A DNA stretch of 35,445 bases from a virus. The stretch covers positions 1 to 35,445 of the IMG/VR virus record IMGVR_UViG_3300021471_000016. One strand, given 5' to 3'. Positions within the stretch are counted from its first letter, which is position 1; each line of letters opens with the position of its first letter. The notes beneath the pieces are model-generated. The model did no database searches. It had not been told where the DNA came from and saw nothing but the letters and a program-made list of their open reading frames with translations. Below, piece by piece: positions 22,072-30,986 of the stretch. The translations under genes and the position numbers were made by a program.

Positions 22072-22497
22072 ATGCCCTATTGCACGCAGGACGACATACT
22101 TCAGCAACTGGATGAGGCCACCCTCATCCAGCTGACCGACGACACAGGTATTGGCTCGGTGGACACAGAAATGGTTGCAAGGGCAATATCCGATGCCGAT
22201 GCCACCATTGACGCGTACTGCCAGGGACATTATTCGCTTCCGCTTGAGCCGGTGCCTGCCGTGATCCGAAAGATCAGCGTGGACATCTCTATTTACAACC
22301 TCTATTCGCGCAGGGCCGACAGCGTGCCTGAGAACAGGCTGGAAAGGTACAAGAACGCCGTACGCTTTCTGGAGAGGGTCTCTGCGGGGCAGATCAGCCT
22401 GGGAGCGGCCGCACCGGCCCCAGAAACTACGGGCAATAGCGTGGATATAGACCAGAACGAACGAATCTTCACGCGCGATAACATGGAGGGCTTCTGA
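22072..22497 (+). CDS. Head-tail connector (Mu gp36-like, DUF1320)
   Basis: The 141-residue product is of DUF1320. It begins YCTQDDILQQLDEATLIQL and continues ISDADATIDAYCQGHYSLPL, PVPAVIRKISVDISIYNLYSRR and RFLERVSAGQISLG. These helical adaptor proteins sit between portal and tail. It shares a single base with the following gene (stop TGA and start ATG overlap). Confidence 0.9.
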   Translation: MPYCTQDDILQQLDEATLIQLTDDTGIGSVDTEMVARAISDADATIDAYCQGHYSLPLEPVPAVIRKISVDISIYNLYSRRADSVPENRLERYKNAVRFLERVSAGQISLGAAAPAPETTGNSVDIDQNERIFTRDNMEGF

Positions 22498-22958
22498 TGG
22501 CGGCCACCATAGAACAGGTCGAGGATGCGATAATATCCGCCCTGGAGCCGCTTAAGCAGTCCCTGGGCGTCCGTACCATTAAGACCTATGGCGGTGAGCT
22601 GGAAACCGAGGAGGAGGTCAAGGCCATAACCCTGTTTCCTGCTATCTATATAGTTTACGGGGGCTCTGACTACGAGGAGCACGGCCGGCGCAAGGTGGAA
22701 CGCATGACCTTCCACGTGCTTGCCTGCGACCGCAGCCTGCGATCAGAGGCAGAGGCGCGCCGGGGTGGAACCAGGAATCCGGGGGTATACGCCATGCTGG
22801 AGGCGATCCGAGATGCCCTATATGGAGAGACCATCGGCCTTGGCCCTGAGACCTTCCCATTTCGGCTTGTTCGACAGGGAGCAATATGGTTTTCGGCGAC
22901 TACCTGCATCTATGGGGCGGAGTATGAGACGGCCCAGCAACACCTGTATCCGTTTTAG
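22497..22958 (+). CDS. Tail terminator-like protein (Mu gp37-like, DUF1834)
   Basis: The 153-residue product is of the DUF1834 family. IEQVEDAIISALEPLKQSL precedes VRTIKTYGGEL, and the central FPAIYIVYGGSDYEEH strand leads to MTFHVLACDRSLRSEAEARRG. The position, after gp36 and before the tail tube, suggests a neck or tail-terminator function. The ATG overlaps the preceding TGA. Confidence 0.88.
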   Translation: MAATIEQVEDAIISALEPLKQSLGVRTIKTYGGELETEEEVKAITLFPAIYIVYGGSDYEEHGRRKVERMTFHVLACDRSLRSEAEARRGGTRNPGVYAMLEAIRDALYGETIGLGPETFPFRLVRQGAIWFSATTCIYGAEYETAQQHLYPF

Positions 22959-22967
22959 GAGGCTGAA

Positions 22968-23150
22968 ATGAAGACGAAGTATCATGAAGACAGTGTGGAT
23001 CAAGCCGTCACCCGGTACTTCACATCTGACGGCAAAGAGATCTCCCGCGAGGAGTATGAAAAGCTGCAAGGGTCTAAGGCCACAGGGCCGAAGGCAGGAG
23101 GCCAAAAGCCTAAAAACCTTCAGCAAAAAGATGTTGAAAAGGAGGAATAA
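22968..23150 (+). CDS. Small lysine-rich protein (60 aa)
   Basis: The 60-residue protein has a short folded start (VDQAVTRYFTSDGKEISREEYEKLQ) and a disordered Lys/Gly/Gln-rich tail. It follows TAGGAGGCTGAA, so translation is well supported. Its position corresponds to the small ORF often found before the tail sheath or tube gene in Mu-like phages. No function is known. Confidence 0.65.
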   Translation: MKTKYHEDSVDQAVTRYFTSDGKEISREEYEKLQGSKATGPKAGGQKPKNLQQKDVEKEE

Positions 23151-23153
23151 GCC

Positions 23154-24074
23154 ATGCTGACCAGAAAAACACAGGTGGCAGTGGAGATAGAGGCTACAGA
23201 GGGCACTGCTGAGACCCTGGAGGCAGCCGACGCCTTTCTGGCCTCCAATGTGGATTTTCAGCCTGCCATCGAGGTGAACGAGCGGGATCCGCTACGGAGC
23301 AACCTCTCCCCCTGGGCATCCCTGCCGGGCAAGCGCCAGGCCACCGTGACTTTCGACGTGGACCTGGCAGGTACCGGCACGCCAGGCGATCCCCTGCCCT
23401 TTGCCGATGCGCTCAAGGCCTGCGGGGTTTCAGAGACCCTGGTAGCAAACACATCCGCTACGTACAAACCTGCAAGCGATAATGTGCCGAGCGTCACTAT
23501 TAGCGTTTACATTGACGGCAAGATCTACAAGACATGGGGCGCGCGTGGCACATTCAAGCTGGATCTGGCTAGCGGTAAACCAGGGGTTATCCATTTTACC
23601 CTTACCGGCGCGGACTGGTCAGAGGAGGATGGCGCGATGCTGAGCGGTGTCTCCTACAACACTACTCTGCCTCCCGTGCTGCTGAGCGCGAACTTCAGCA
23701 TCGACGCTTACGCCGCTCTGATCGACAGCCTGAGCCTGGATGCCGGATGCGGGGTGACACTCCGGCCGGACATCAATAAGCCGTCAGGCCACCGCAGCGC
23801 AATGATCAGCTCGCGTAAACCCACGATAACCTTTGACCCCGAGAACGTGCTGGTGGCCACCTATGACTTCCTGGGCAAATGGAAGAGCGGGGCTCTTATG
23901 GCCCTTTCCGCCACTCTGGGCTCTGATGCCGGCAATACCGTAGCTATCAGCGCGCCCAAGATTCAGTACCAGGAGGCGCGCCTTGGCGACAGGGCGGGAC
24001 TTTCCATCTTTGAGCTCACAGGCCTATGCACGGTTGATTCAGGCGATGACGAATGGCAAATACAAATCACATAA
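23154..24074 (+). CDS. Tail tube (major tail) protein
   Basis: The 306-residue protein is beta-rich. VAVEIEATEGTAETLEAADAFLA and VNERDPLRSNLSP resemble phage tail-tube proteins, with paired beta-barrel segments (ATVTFDVDLAG; GTFKLDLASGKPGVIHFTLTG). There is no sheath gene before or after it, so the tail is probably non-contractile. It polymerises into the tube around the tape measure. The next two ORFs are the overlapping assembly chaperones. Confidence 0.8.
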   Translation: MLTRKTQVAVEIEATEGTAETLEAADAFLASNVDFQPAIEVNERDPLRSNLSPWASLPGKRQATVTFDVDLAGTGTPGDPLPFADALKACGVSETLVANTSATYKPASDNVPSVTISVYIDGKIYKTWGARGTFKLDLASGKPGVIHFTLTGADWSEEDGAMLSGVSYNTTLPPVLLSANFSIDAYAALIDSLSLDAGCGVTLRPDINKPSGHRSAMISSRKPTITFDPENVLVATYDFLGKWKSGALMALSATLGSDAGNTVAISAPKIQYQEARLGDRAGLSIFELTGLCTVDSGDDEWQIQIT

Positions 24075-24094
24075 GCTAAAAGTTGGAGGACAGA

Positions 24095-24355
24095 ATGCAA
24101 AAAACCGTCAAAGTGGGTGGAAAGGAAATAAAGGTCAGGGGGATGACCTGGGGCGAAAAGGCGGACCTAAAGCGGGAAGGCATCAAAATAGGGGCGCTGG
24201 ATCCAGATCAGGACAATGACGTGGTAGTGGAAAGAGTGATCCAAACCGTGTGCGGAGATATTGATCTTCGCCCCCTGCCCTCATCGGAGGTTTATGGCCT
24301 ATTTCGAGAAATCGTAAGGCTAACCTTCGTATCGGAGCGCGAAGCAAAAAACTGA
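24095..24355 (+). CDS. Tail assembly chaperone, upstream frame (gpG analogue)
   Basis: The 86-residue protein follows GGAGGACAGA. An upstream TTG at 24083 is ignored. It lies between tail tube and tape measure, the standard place for the G/GT chaperone pair. Its last codons are GCA AAA AAC TGA, which form a perfect -1 slippery heptamer ending at the stop. N-terminal strands (KVGGKEIKVRGMTWGEK) and helices fit the family. Confidence 0.75.
   Translation: MQKTVKVGGKEIKVRGMTWGEKADLKREGIKIGALDPDQDNDVVVERVIQTVCGDIDLRPLPSSEVYGLFREIVRLTFVSEREAKN
24346..24352 (+). promoter_or_regulatory. Slippery heptamer A AAA AAC for -1 frameshift
   Basis: The zero-frame codons GCA-AAA-AAC give X XXY YYZ with X=A, Y=A, Z=C, among the most efficient bacterial -1 sites. 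The stop follows immediately. After slipping, the ribosome reads CTG AGA TTG GCG GCC ATG, in the frame of the next ORF. This reproduces the lambda G-GT arrangement. Confidence 0.8.
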
Positions 24356-24357
24356 GA

Positions 24358-24690
24358 TTGGCGGCCATGCTGGCCGCCACGGGAAAGCTCTATTCCTGCA
24401 TGCAGTGCAGGCAAAATGGGCTGGACAAGCACAGGTTCTGCAATGAAGATGCCCCACACCCCATATATGAGCTTGACGGAGAGCCGATCTACCGATGTCC
24501 CGTCAGCATGCTGGAGCCAGAGAGCCTCACTGCTCTAGAGGCCTATGCCTTCTACAAGGCGGGGCACCTACCCTGCTCGGGAGGCTGGCAAGAGCAGCCG
24601 AACCGGATCATGGAGCAGATGCTGATAATCGAGGCTGCGGTGAACGAGGAGCAACAGAGATGCCTGGGAAAAACAAGGTCGAAATCATAA
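24358..24690 (+). CDS. Tail assembly chaperone, frameshift extension (GT analogue)
   Basis: The frame, up to 110 residues, is probably expressed mainly as a -1 frameshift extension of the preceding ORF. It would then be part of a fusion of about 195 residues. It has no proper ribosome site of its own at TTG 24358, and only weak support for ATG 24367. It contains LYSCMQCRQNGLDKHRFC and YRCPVS Cys motifs (possible zinc site) and LTALEAYAFYKAGHLP. This composition matches the second part of siphophage tail chaperones, which bind the tape measure. It overlaps the tape-measure start by 31 nt. Confidence 0.75.
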   Translation: MAAMLAATGKLYSCMQCRQNGLDKHRFCNEDAPHPIYELDGEPIYRCPVSMLEPESLTALEAYAFYKAGHLPCSGGWQEQPNRIMEQMLIIEAAVNEEQQRCLGKTRSKS

Positions 24691-26660
24691 TCGAAGCCGT
24701 AGACATGGCGGGGAAGGTTTTTAGGGATGTCAGTCGAGAATCATCCAGGGCTTTCCATGCCATGTCTTCAGAGGCGGAAAAGCTCAAACGCAGGCTTACC
24801 GGCCTCCACGGGGCATTTCTTACCCTGGCAGGCGGCTACGGCATTACGCGGCTGGCAAAAAGCTTCCTGGACACTGCAGTATCCTTCGAGCAGATGCAGC
24901 TCAAACTGGATGCCTTAACCGGAGGCAGAGGGAAAGAGACGCTTGAGGCCTTGAACAAGTGGGCCCTTGAGATGCCGGTCAATACTGAGAAGGTTATTGA
25001 CACTTTCGTGATGATGAAAGCGATGGGTCTCGACCCTACTCGGAAGTCGCTAGAAACCTTAATCAACGTAGCTGTGATTTTTGGTGAAGATGCCATGCCC
25101 AGGGTGGCCCGGGCACTGGGCCAGATGAAGACCCTGGGGAAGCTGTCAGCCGAAGAGCTTAACCAGCTTGCCGAGGTTGGGATCGATGCCCGTAAATACC
25201 TGCGTGATGCCTTTGGCATGTCGGTCCAGGAGATCCAACAGGCCGGCATCTCCATCGACAGGGTCATCCAGGCCATTGCACAGGGCCTTGAGCGTGACTT
25301 TGGTGGCGCCGCCCGCTCTGCCATGAACAACTGGCAGGGTCTTATCGCGGCATTCCAGAGCTACATTACCGAAATAGAGCGCGAAGTGATGGAGGCAGGA
25401 GTCTTCGAGGAGTTGAAGAAAGAGCTCAAGGCTATCAACGATGAGCTTGCCCATTGGCTTGAGAATAACCGTGAACTTATCCGCCAAAAGGTCCCGGAGT
25501 ATGTCGAAGAAACAAAAGATGCTCTGAAGCAAATATGGAACATTATCAGCTATGACCCAGCTATATTGGACTATGGCCTTATAGGCCTTGCACTTGCAGG
25601 CAGAAAGGGCGCTGTACTACTGGGCGGGCTGGCGCATCTCGAGAATGTCATAAAATACCAGATGAAGGCCATCGATTTATGGAAAAAAGGCGTTATCGAC
25701 TTTAAGGAGTTCGCAACTTCCAACTTCAAAGAATTAAAGGCCCTGGTAGATAAAGCTGAAAAGAGGTACGGGGCGACAGGCCCCATGATTTTCGAAATTA
25801 CCGAAGAGGTTAGGGAACAGGCAAAGAAAAAAGCTAAAAGTGATTTAAAGGATCGAGCAAAAGCCACTATGTATGGCCTCGAGAAAGGAGGCGGAGTTCC
25901 GTCTCATGACGAATACTCAAGGGCTCTCGCCGCATATGAGACCCTGCACGCCCAGGTGATGGAGAACATTAAACGCCTGACTCTAGATGCTACGGAATTC
26001 CAAATCTGGCAGCTCGACCGGTGGTATGAACATGCCAAAGAAGTATACCGAAAAGCCAACAAGGATACAGCGGAGCTGGAAGAACTTTACACCCGCAAAA
26101 GAGAAGCCATATTGGATGAACAAATCGATAAGTTTGCAGAGGCATATGCTAAAGATGTCAGGTCAATAAAAGAGTCTACGAATGAGATGAATCAGTTTGC
26201 CATCCAGGCTGCCAGAAATATGCAGGATGCTTTCTCAGACTTCTTTTTTGATGTCATGCAGGGTAAGTTCGACAACCTAGTCGATAGCTTTAAAGCTACT
26301 ATCGACCGTATGGTGGCTGAAGCCTTGGCTTCGAAGTTGTCGTCCGCATTGTTTGGTGACTTTGGAGAGAGCGGGAAGCTTGGGGGACTGGTCGGCTCGG
26401 CCCTCAGCTGGGTAACGGGTATTTTCGGGTTTGCAGAAGGGGGAATTATAACCGAGCCAATCTTCGGCATTGGAGCATCTGGAAGACGTTATCTGTTTGG
26501 TGAACGAGGCCCGGAGGAGATAAGGCCAGTAAAGGCCTCAAAAAATCAAAACATAACTATCAATATGTACATCCAGACCCAGGATGCAAGATCCTTTGAG
26601 CTGTCACGGGCTCGAATTGCCGGGCAAATGGCAGCCGCCATAGCGAGGTCGACATCATGA
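24660..26660 (+). CDS. Tape measure protein
   Basis: The product is about 666 residues; the start at 24660 follows GAGGAG. The N-terminal tape-measure domain (GGYGITRLAKSFLDTAVSFEQMQLKLDALTGGRGKETL ... SAEELNQLAEVGIDA) is well conserved. A helical/coiled middle with a short hydrophobic stretch (PAILDYGLIGLALAGRKGAVLLGGL) follows. The C-terminal lambda-type segment has QDAFSDFFFDVMQGKFDNLV and a Gly-rich FAEGGIITEPIFGIG ... ERGPEEIRPV. The modest length implies a rather short tail. It sets tail length and helps DNA ejection. Confidence 0.92.
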   Translation: MPGKNKVEIIIEAVDMAGKVFRDVSRESSRAFHAMSSEAEKLKRRLTGLHGAFLTLAGGYGITRLAKSFLDTAVSFEQMQLKLDALTGGRGKETLEALNKWALEMPVNTEKVIDTFVMMKAMGLDPTRKSLETLINVAVIFGEDAMPRVARALGQMKTLGKLSAEELNQLAEVGIDARKYLRDAFGMSVQEIQQAGISIDRVIQAIAQGLERDFGGAARSAMNNWQGLIAAFQSYITEIEREVMEAGVFEELKKELKAINDELAHWLENNRELIRQKVPEYVEETKDALKQIWNIISYDPAILDYGLIGLALAGRKGAVLLGGLAHLENVIKYQMKAIDLWKKGVIDFKEFATSNFKELKALVDKAEKRYGATGPMIFEITEEVREQAKKKAKSDLKDRAKATMYGLEKGGGVPSHDEYSRALAAYETLHAQVMENIKRLTLDATEFQIWQLDRWYEHAKEVYRKANKDTAELEELYTRKREAILDEQIDKFAEAYAKDVRSIKESTNEMNQFAIQAARNMQDAFSDFFFDVMQGKFDNLVDSFKATIDRMVAEALASKLSSALFGDFGESGKLGGLVGSALSWVTGIFGFAEGGIITEPIFGIGASGRRYLFGERGPEEIRPVKASKNQNITINMYIQTQDARSFELSRARIAGQMAAAIARSTS

Positions 26661-26902
26661 GGATTACGTACAGCGATGTCTTGGCAATTACAGATCAGTC
26701 TATGACCTTTACTTTCCCAGGCTACTTTGTTACCAAGCCTGCAGTGTTGGTAACTGTGAACAATAAAGTGACCGAAGTGGCAGTACAGTACAATTACCAG
26801 TATATCGAAGGAATAGGCGAGGTCTACACCTCGATAACGCTTACATTTCCATCCGACTATGTAGGGTCGGAGTTTAGCATAATCGTGACGGCAGATGAAT
26901 AA
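26657..26902 (+). CDS. Small beta-rich tail protein
   Basis: The 81-residue product overlaps the tape-measure stop by 4 nt (ATGA) and the next gene by 8 nt. It is composed of beta strands (SMTFTFPGYFVTKPAVLVTV, EVYTSITLTFPSD, SEFSIIVTADE), like a small immunoglobulin- or distal-tail-like fold. Its position between the tape measure and the tail-tip giant suggests a tail-tip structural part. The family was not recognised. Confidence 0.6.
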   Translation: MRITYSDVLAITDQSMTFTFPGYFVTKPAVLVTVNNKVTEVAVQYNYQYIEGIGEVYTSITLTFPSDYVGSEFSIIVTADE

Positions 26903-29900
26903 CAAGTATGGCATCATCATATGCTGTATAATTTTTCTTTTTATTAGGGGGACATCCTCGGCACGTATGGCTGGTAAGTACAACATAACTCTGTGCTACC
27001 ACGGCATAGCACGGACCGACTACGAGCAGCACTCCTTCAGGATTGACCTGGAGGCGTTCCAACATCATGTCAAGTACCTGATGGGACAGGGCTACACGTT
27101 TGTCAAGCCCTCACAATTCGTGCAGTGGCATTTAGGCAGCTACACGCCGGATACGCCTATCGCATGTGTAATATTCGATGATGGCCTGGAAACCTCTGTC
27201 CAGGCCATTGAGTGGATGATTGGTAATCACCTGCCCTGCGGGTTCGCCATCATAGCCAGGCGTCAGCGAAAGAGACTGCCGGAGGGTGATTTTGCAAGCT
27301 GGACGACCATACGACAGCTCGTAGACAGCGGATATTGTGAGCCGGTCAACCACACGTATAACTTGCACAGCATGGCCATAACCGGCGAAGATGCAAGCAA
27401 CTTGGAATCTGCGCCAATATTGGAGCGGCCCTGGTGGACAGATAATGGCATCTTCCCCTACATGGAATCAGGTGAGACAAGAAAATGGTGGGATAATTCC
27501 TTTGTTGATACCTGGGCCTGGAGGCTCCCGCTTTTTGGTTGTGAGCCGGCCAACCAATTTTCATCAACTATTACCACCACGCTCAAGATCAAGGCCAGCG
27601 GATCCTACACGGTGAAGCTCATAAGGCTATGGGCAGCGCTTCACAGCTTCCCGGTCACCCTGAATCTCTACAGGTCAGGCATGATGCGCATCGAGTCAAA
27701 ATACCTCGGCTATGACTGCCAGATAAGAATCAGCATAAATGGTACGCAGGTATGCCAGACTACCATCTCTCCACAGGACTACGACACCAGGTGGCAGTGG
27801 CCCGAGCGCGAATGGCTTACCATAGAATTTGACCAGCCATACGAGATGACGGCCGGCAACACCTACGAGATCAAATTCGAGACCCTTAACACGGGTAACG
27901 GTCTGTTTTGTATTTATGCGATTCCCACGGTAAACCAGGATCACGCAGTAAACACCAACTGCACCTCGCTCATATATGGCCAGACCGGCGGCGATACCCG
28001 CGACATCGTGCCCAATGTGGATAACTATGTACTTCCGTGCGTTATCCTGGCAGATGGCACCGGTACTTTTGCATCCGATGACGAGCTCACCCAGGTTTTT
28101 AGCCAAGATATCCAGCATTATCATTCCGCTATTCGGAATTTTTGTGGCGCGACCTGGTCCGAACACGACACGGGCTACACGTACAAAGAAGACCCCTGGA
28201 TGGAGCAGTTTGCACTCGCTGGAACATATCCAGACGGCAGCCTGGTGGACACCAAAATAAGGTATGTCCCCGATGCCTCGTTCACGGCCCACACCATGAA
28301 GGTGAGGTATTGGAACATATATGGTGACAATTACCCGCTGGTGGTGGACGTCTCCGTCAGCACGAGCATCGATGGCCCCTGGACGCTGATTTCCCGCTAC
28401 TGTCCCAATTGGTGGCCGTGGCACTGGCACGAGTGGGAGCTTGACACTCCATATGCATTTGAACAAGGTCAGACCTACTGGATACGATTCCAGACCAGAA
28501 CGCGCCATCCAGCGGATGGTGAATCATCAGTTATCACCATATCCTGCGATATGCCCCCGTTGCTGACCATAAGAAGCATCAATGGCTGTTGGGTAGGAAT
28601 GATTTATGACTACAATACCAAGCGGTATGTAGAAGGCGGGTACACAAAACGCTATACCACAGATTATGCTGATCCGCACTGCATTTGGGAGATTCCACAA
28701 TACACGTATACTATCTACACCAATCAGTTCTACTTTGGCTCTGATTTCTGGCCCAGCCGCGTGGACGCTCCTGGGTGCTGGCAATGGTGGGGTGAAGACT
28801 GTTATTCGAGCGGTAACTGGTATTATGATTATCCTGAGCCCCGCGGTGTGGGGAAGCCGTTGTTGGCCTTCTATGACTACAGCGCACCATCTGAGCCCGT
28901 CTCTGTTCCGGAGACATTAGCGTGGCCCTTTGGTGCGTATGAAAACTGGGGAAATCCTGTTTGGAACGCGCCTGAAGATGTGCACCCAGCCTTGCGCCAG
29001 GTCCTAGAAAACAATAATTACATCGGCGCATTTACCATATATCCATCCAGGCCACAGCGGGCAGGAGAGCTCGTAAACCCCGACCGCAGGCACACAGAAT
29101 ATACTATTCCGCGGCTCATGGTCTATGGTGACCTGGGCCCTGAACAGGCCATGAATAATATTAAGGCCTACGCAGGCACTCTATTCCCTGCAGTGCTGCA
29201 TCGGGGCGTCAAATGGAACGTCTCTCTTGAGCCTGACCCACATGGCAATGGCGAGATCCGCTCCAACTATGGCAAACTGGCTTATGTAGCCTTTGATGCC
29301 TGGTTCTGGCGGAAGAACGGCGTCATAGAACCCGGTGATATAAACGATGGCGGCATATACCTTGGGATCAACAATCGCACAGGTCAGTACCAGGAAGGCG
29401 AAACTGTCCAGGAGGCAGATACCGGCGCCACCGCCCAGGTGGTCTGGGCCACCAACAACCCCTACAATGACCTGCTTAGGCTTACCAACCTCACAGGCTC
29501 TTGGGCGGGAGGCAAGCAAATAACTGGCCAGACCAGCGGCGCAACAGCTACCGAGGATCCGGAGGGACCTGTGGAGTACGCGGATGACAAGTCGTTCCTG
29601 CAGAGCCGGGGCGTCTGTTGTATGCTTATCATTAATAACTACAACCCTGAGATAGATGACATAGATTCGGACATATTCGAGTATGTAGTCACGCATCCGG
29701 ACGAGTATGTCCAGCAGGTGGTTGACATCTGCATAAATGACGGATGGGACGGCATCATGGCCACCCTAGAACAACAAGACAGCAGCGTAAAAGATGCAGC
29801 CACGAATTTTTACAAACAACTTAGCCGCGCGCTACATGCCCAGGGAAAGCTCGTAGGTGCAGCTTTGCCCGCTATTACGGGAACGGACTACGATGCGGAG

Positions 29901-30986
29901 TGGTGGCTTGGTTGGTGTGACCTGGGCGCACTGGCGAGATATTTGGACATCGCAAAGATCATGACGTATACCGAAAGCGGTGACTGGAGTGTACCCAGGG
30001 CACATGCCCCTCAATGGTTCTGGGACGCCACGTATGAGTACACGCACCGCGTGGTTCACCGCCGATTCTGGCGGAGAATCTACGTGGGCTGTAATAGCTC
30101 ATGCGATGTCTGGTACAACATCGGCCAGCTCGGCTCGGAGTACTGCGAGTATGGCCGTGCCCTGGCCTTGGGCATGTTGCTAGGGGCAACCATCAAGGTA
30201 AGAGAGTCTGAAGGCTGGTGGCAGGCGGGGCACCGCGAGGCCTGGATGGGTATACCAGTCACTATCAACAGGGCCGTGGATCAAGCGGTGTCTCATGGCT
30301 ATGGGGGCATCAGTATATGGAAGGCAGACGATGGAGACATAGTTGAGTTTTACCCTCAATACGTTCAAATCGGGAGGTATATGGACATGAGCTTCTCCGA
30401 AGTAAGGTTCCCGGAAGATATCTCCTCCGGCGCCCTGGGCGGTCCTCAATACAGGACAGATGTCGTGCGAATGAAGAGCGGCCATGAACAGAGGGCGGTC
30501 CGGTGGGGCGAGGGCCTCAGTCGTTATGACGTGAGCTGTGGCATTCGGACCAAGGAAGAGTACCAGCAGGTTCTTGCGTTCTTCAGGGCCGTGAAAGGCC
30601 GCGCCATCGGCTTCAGGTTCAAGGACTGGTCTGACTATGAAGGCAACAATGAGTATATTGGAACGGGTGACGGCAACCAGGCAAATTTTCAGCTCGTCAA
30701 GAATTACACGAACGGAGATCACACGGAAACCCGGCCCATTAAAAAGCCCGTAAGTGGCACTGTGAGGATTTTCTTTGACGGAGAGGAACAGACGACCGGC
30801 TGGTCGTGCGATTACACCACAGGTATGATCACTTTCGACACGCCACCTTCCCAAGGCGTAGTAATTACGGCCACGTTTGAGTTCGACGTGCCTGTGCGCT
30901 TTGACACCGACGAGCTCATGGCAAGGCTGGACCTGGTGAATCTTGGCTCTATCCCGTCCATACCGCTGGTGGAGATACGCGTATGA
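26895..30986 (+). CDS. Giant tail-tip protein: deacetylase-like, CBM-like, GH18-like and DUF2460 domains
   Basis: The 1363-residue product has several parts in order. (1) A hydrophobic start (about 5-23) resembles a signal peptide; an ATG at 26967 would omit it. (2) A polysaccharide-deacetylase/NodB-like region (about 28-160) has LCYHGIA, FDDG at 94-97 and NHTYNLH at 152-158 as likely metal ligands. (3) Beta-rich regions (about 200-640) carry two Trp-rich carbohydrate-binding-like units. (4) A GH18-like TIM barrel (about 755-1160) holds DGIMATLE at 952-959. (5) DUF2460 (about 1165-1363), the GTA gp12/distal tail domain, provides the anchor to the tail. The likely purpose is recognition and trimming of host surface glycans during adsorption. 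Catalytic activity is not assured, because the GH18 motif lacks two of its aspartates. Confidence 0.8.
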   Translation: MNNKYGIIICCIIFLFIRGTSSARMAGKYNITLCYHGIARTDYEQHSFRIDLEAFQHHVKYLMGQGYTFVKPSQFVQWHLGSYTPDTPIACVIFDDGLETSVQAIEWMIGNHLPCGFAIIARRQRKRLPEGDFASWTTIRQLVDSGYCEPVNHTYNLHSMAITGEDASNLESAPILERPWWTDNGIFPYMESGETRKWWDNSFVDTWAWRLPLFGCEPANQFSSTITTTLKIKASGSYTVKLIRLWAALHSFPVTLNLYRSGMMRIESKYLGYDCQIRISINGTQVCQTTISPQDYDTRWQWPEREWLTIEFDQPYEMTAGNTYEIKFETLNTGNGLFCIYAIPTVNQDHAVNTNCTSLIYGQTGGDTRDIVPNVDNYVLPCVILADGTGTFASDDELTQVFSQDIQHYHSAIRNFCGATWSEHDTGYTYKEDPWMEQFALAGTYPDGSLVDTKIRYVPDASFTAHTMKVRYWNIYGDNYPLVVDVSVSTSIDGPWTLISRYCPNWWPWHWHEWELDTPYAFEQGQTYWIRFQTRTRHPADGESSVITISCDMPPLLTIRSINGCWVGMIYDYNTKRYVEGGYTKRYTTDYADPHCIWEIPQYTYTIYTNQFYFGSDFWPSRVDAPGCWQWWGEDCYSSGNWYYDYPEPRGVGKPLLAFYDYSAPSEPVSVPETLAWPFGAYENWGNPVWNAPEDVHPALRQVLENNNYIGAFTIYPSRPQRAGELVNPDRRHTEYTIPRLMVYGDLGPEQAMNNIKAYAGTLFPAVLHRGVKWNVSLEPDPHGNGEIRSNYGKLAYVAFDAWFWRKNGVIEPGDINDGGIYLGINNRTGQYQEGETVQEADTGATAQVVWATNNPYNDLLRLTNLTGSWAGGKQITGQTSGATATEDPEGPVEYADDKSFLQSRGVCCMLIINNYNPEIDDIDSDIFEYVVTHPDEYVQQVVDICINDGWDGIMATLEQQDSSVKDAATNFYKQLSRALHAQGKLVGAALPAITGTDYDAEWWLGWCDLGALARYLDIAKIMTYTESGDWSVPRAHAPQWFWDATYEYTHRVVHRRFWRRIYVGCNSSCDVWYNIGQLGSEYCEYGRALALGMLLGATIKVRESEGWWQAGHREAWMGIPVTINRAVDQAVSHGYGGISIWKADDGDIVEFYPQYVQIGRYMDMSFSEVRFPEDISSGALGGPQYRTDVVRMKSGHEQRAVRWGEGLSRYDVSCGIRTKEEYQQVLAFFRAVKGRAIGFRFKDWSDYEGNNEYIGTGDGNQANFQLVKNYTNGDHTETRPIKKPVSGTVRIFFDGEEQTTGWSCDYTTGMITFDTPPSQGVVITATFEFDVPVRFDTDELMARLDLVNLGSIPSIPLVEIRV

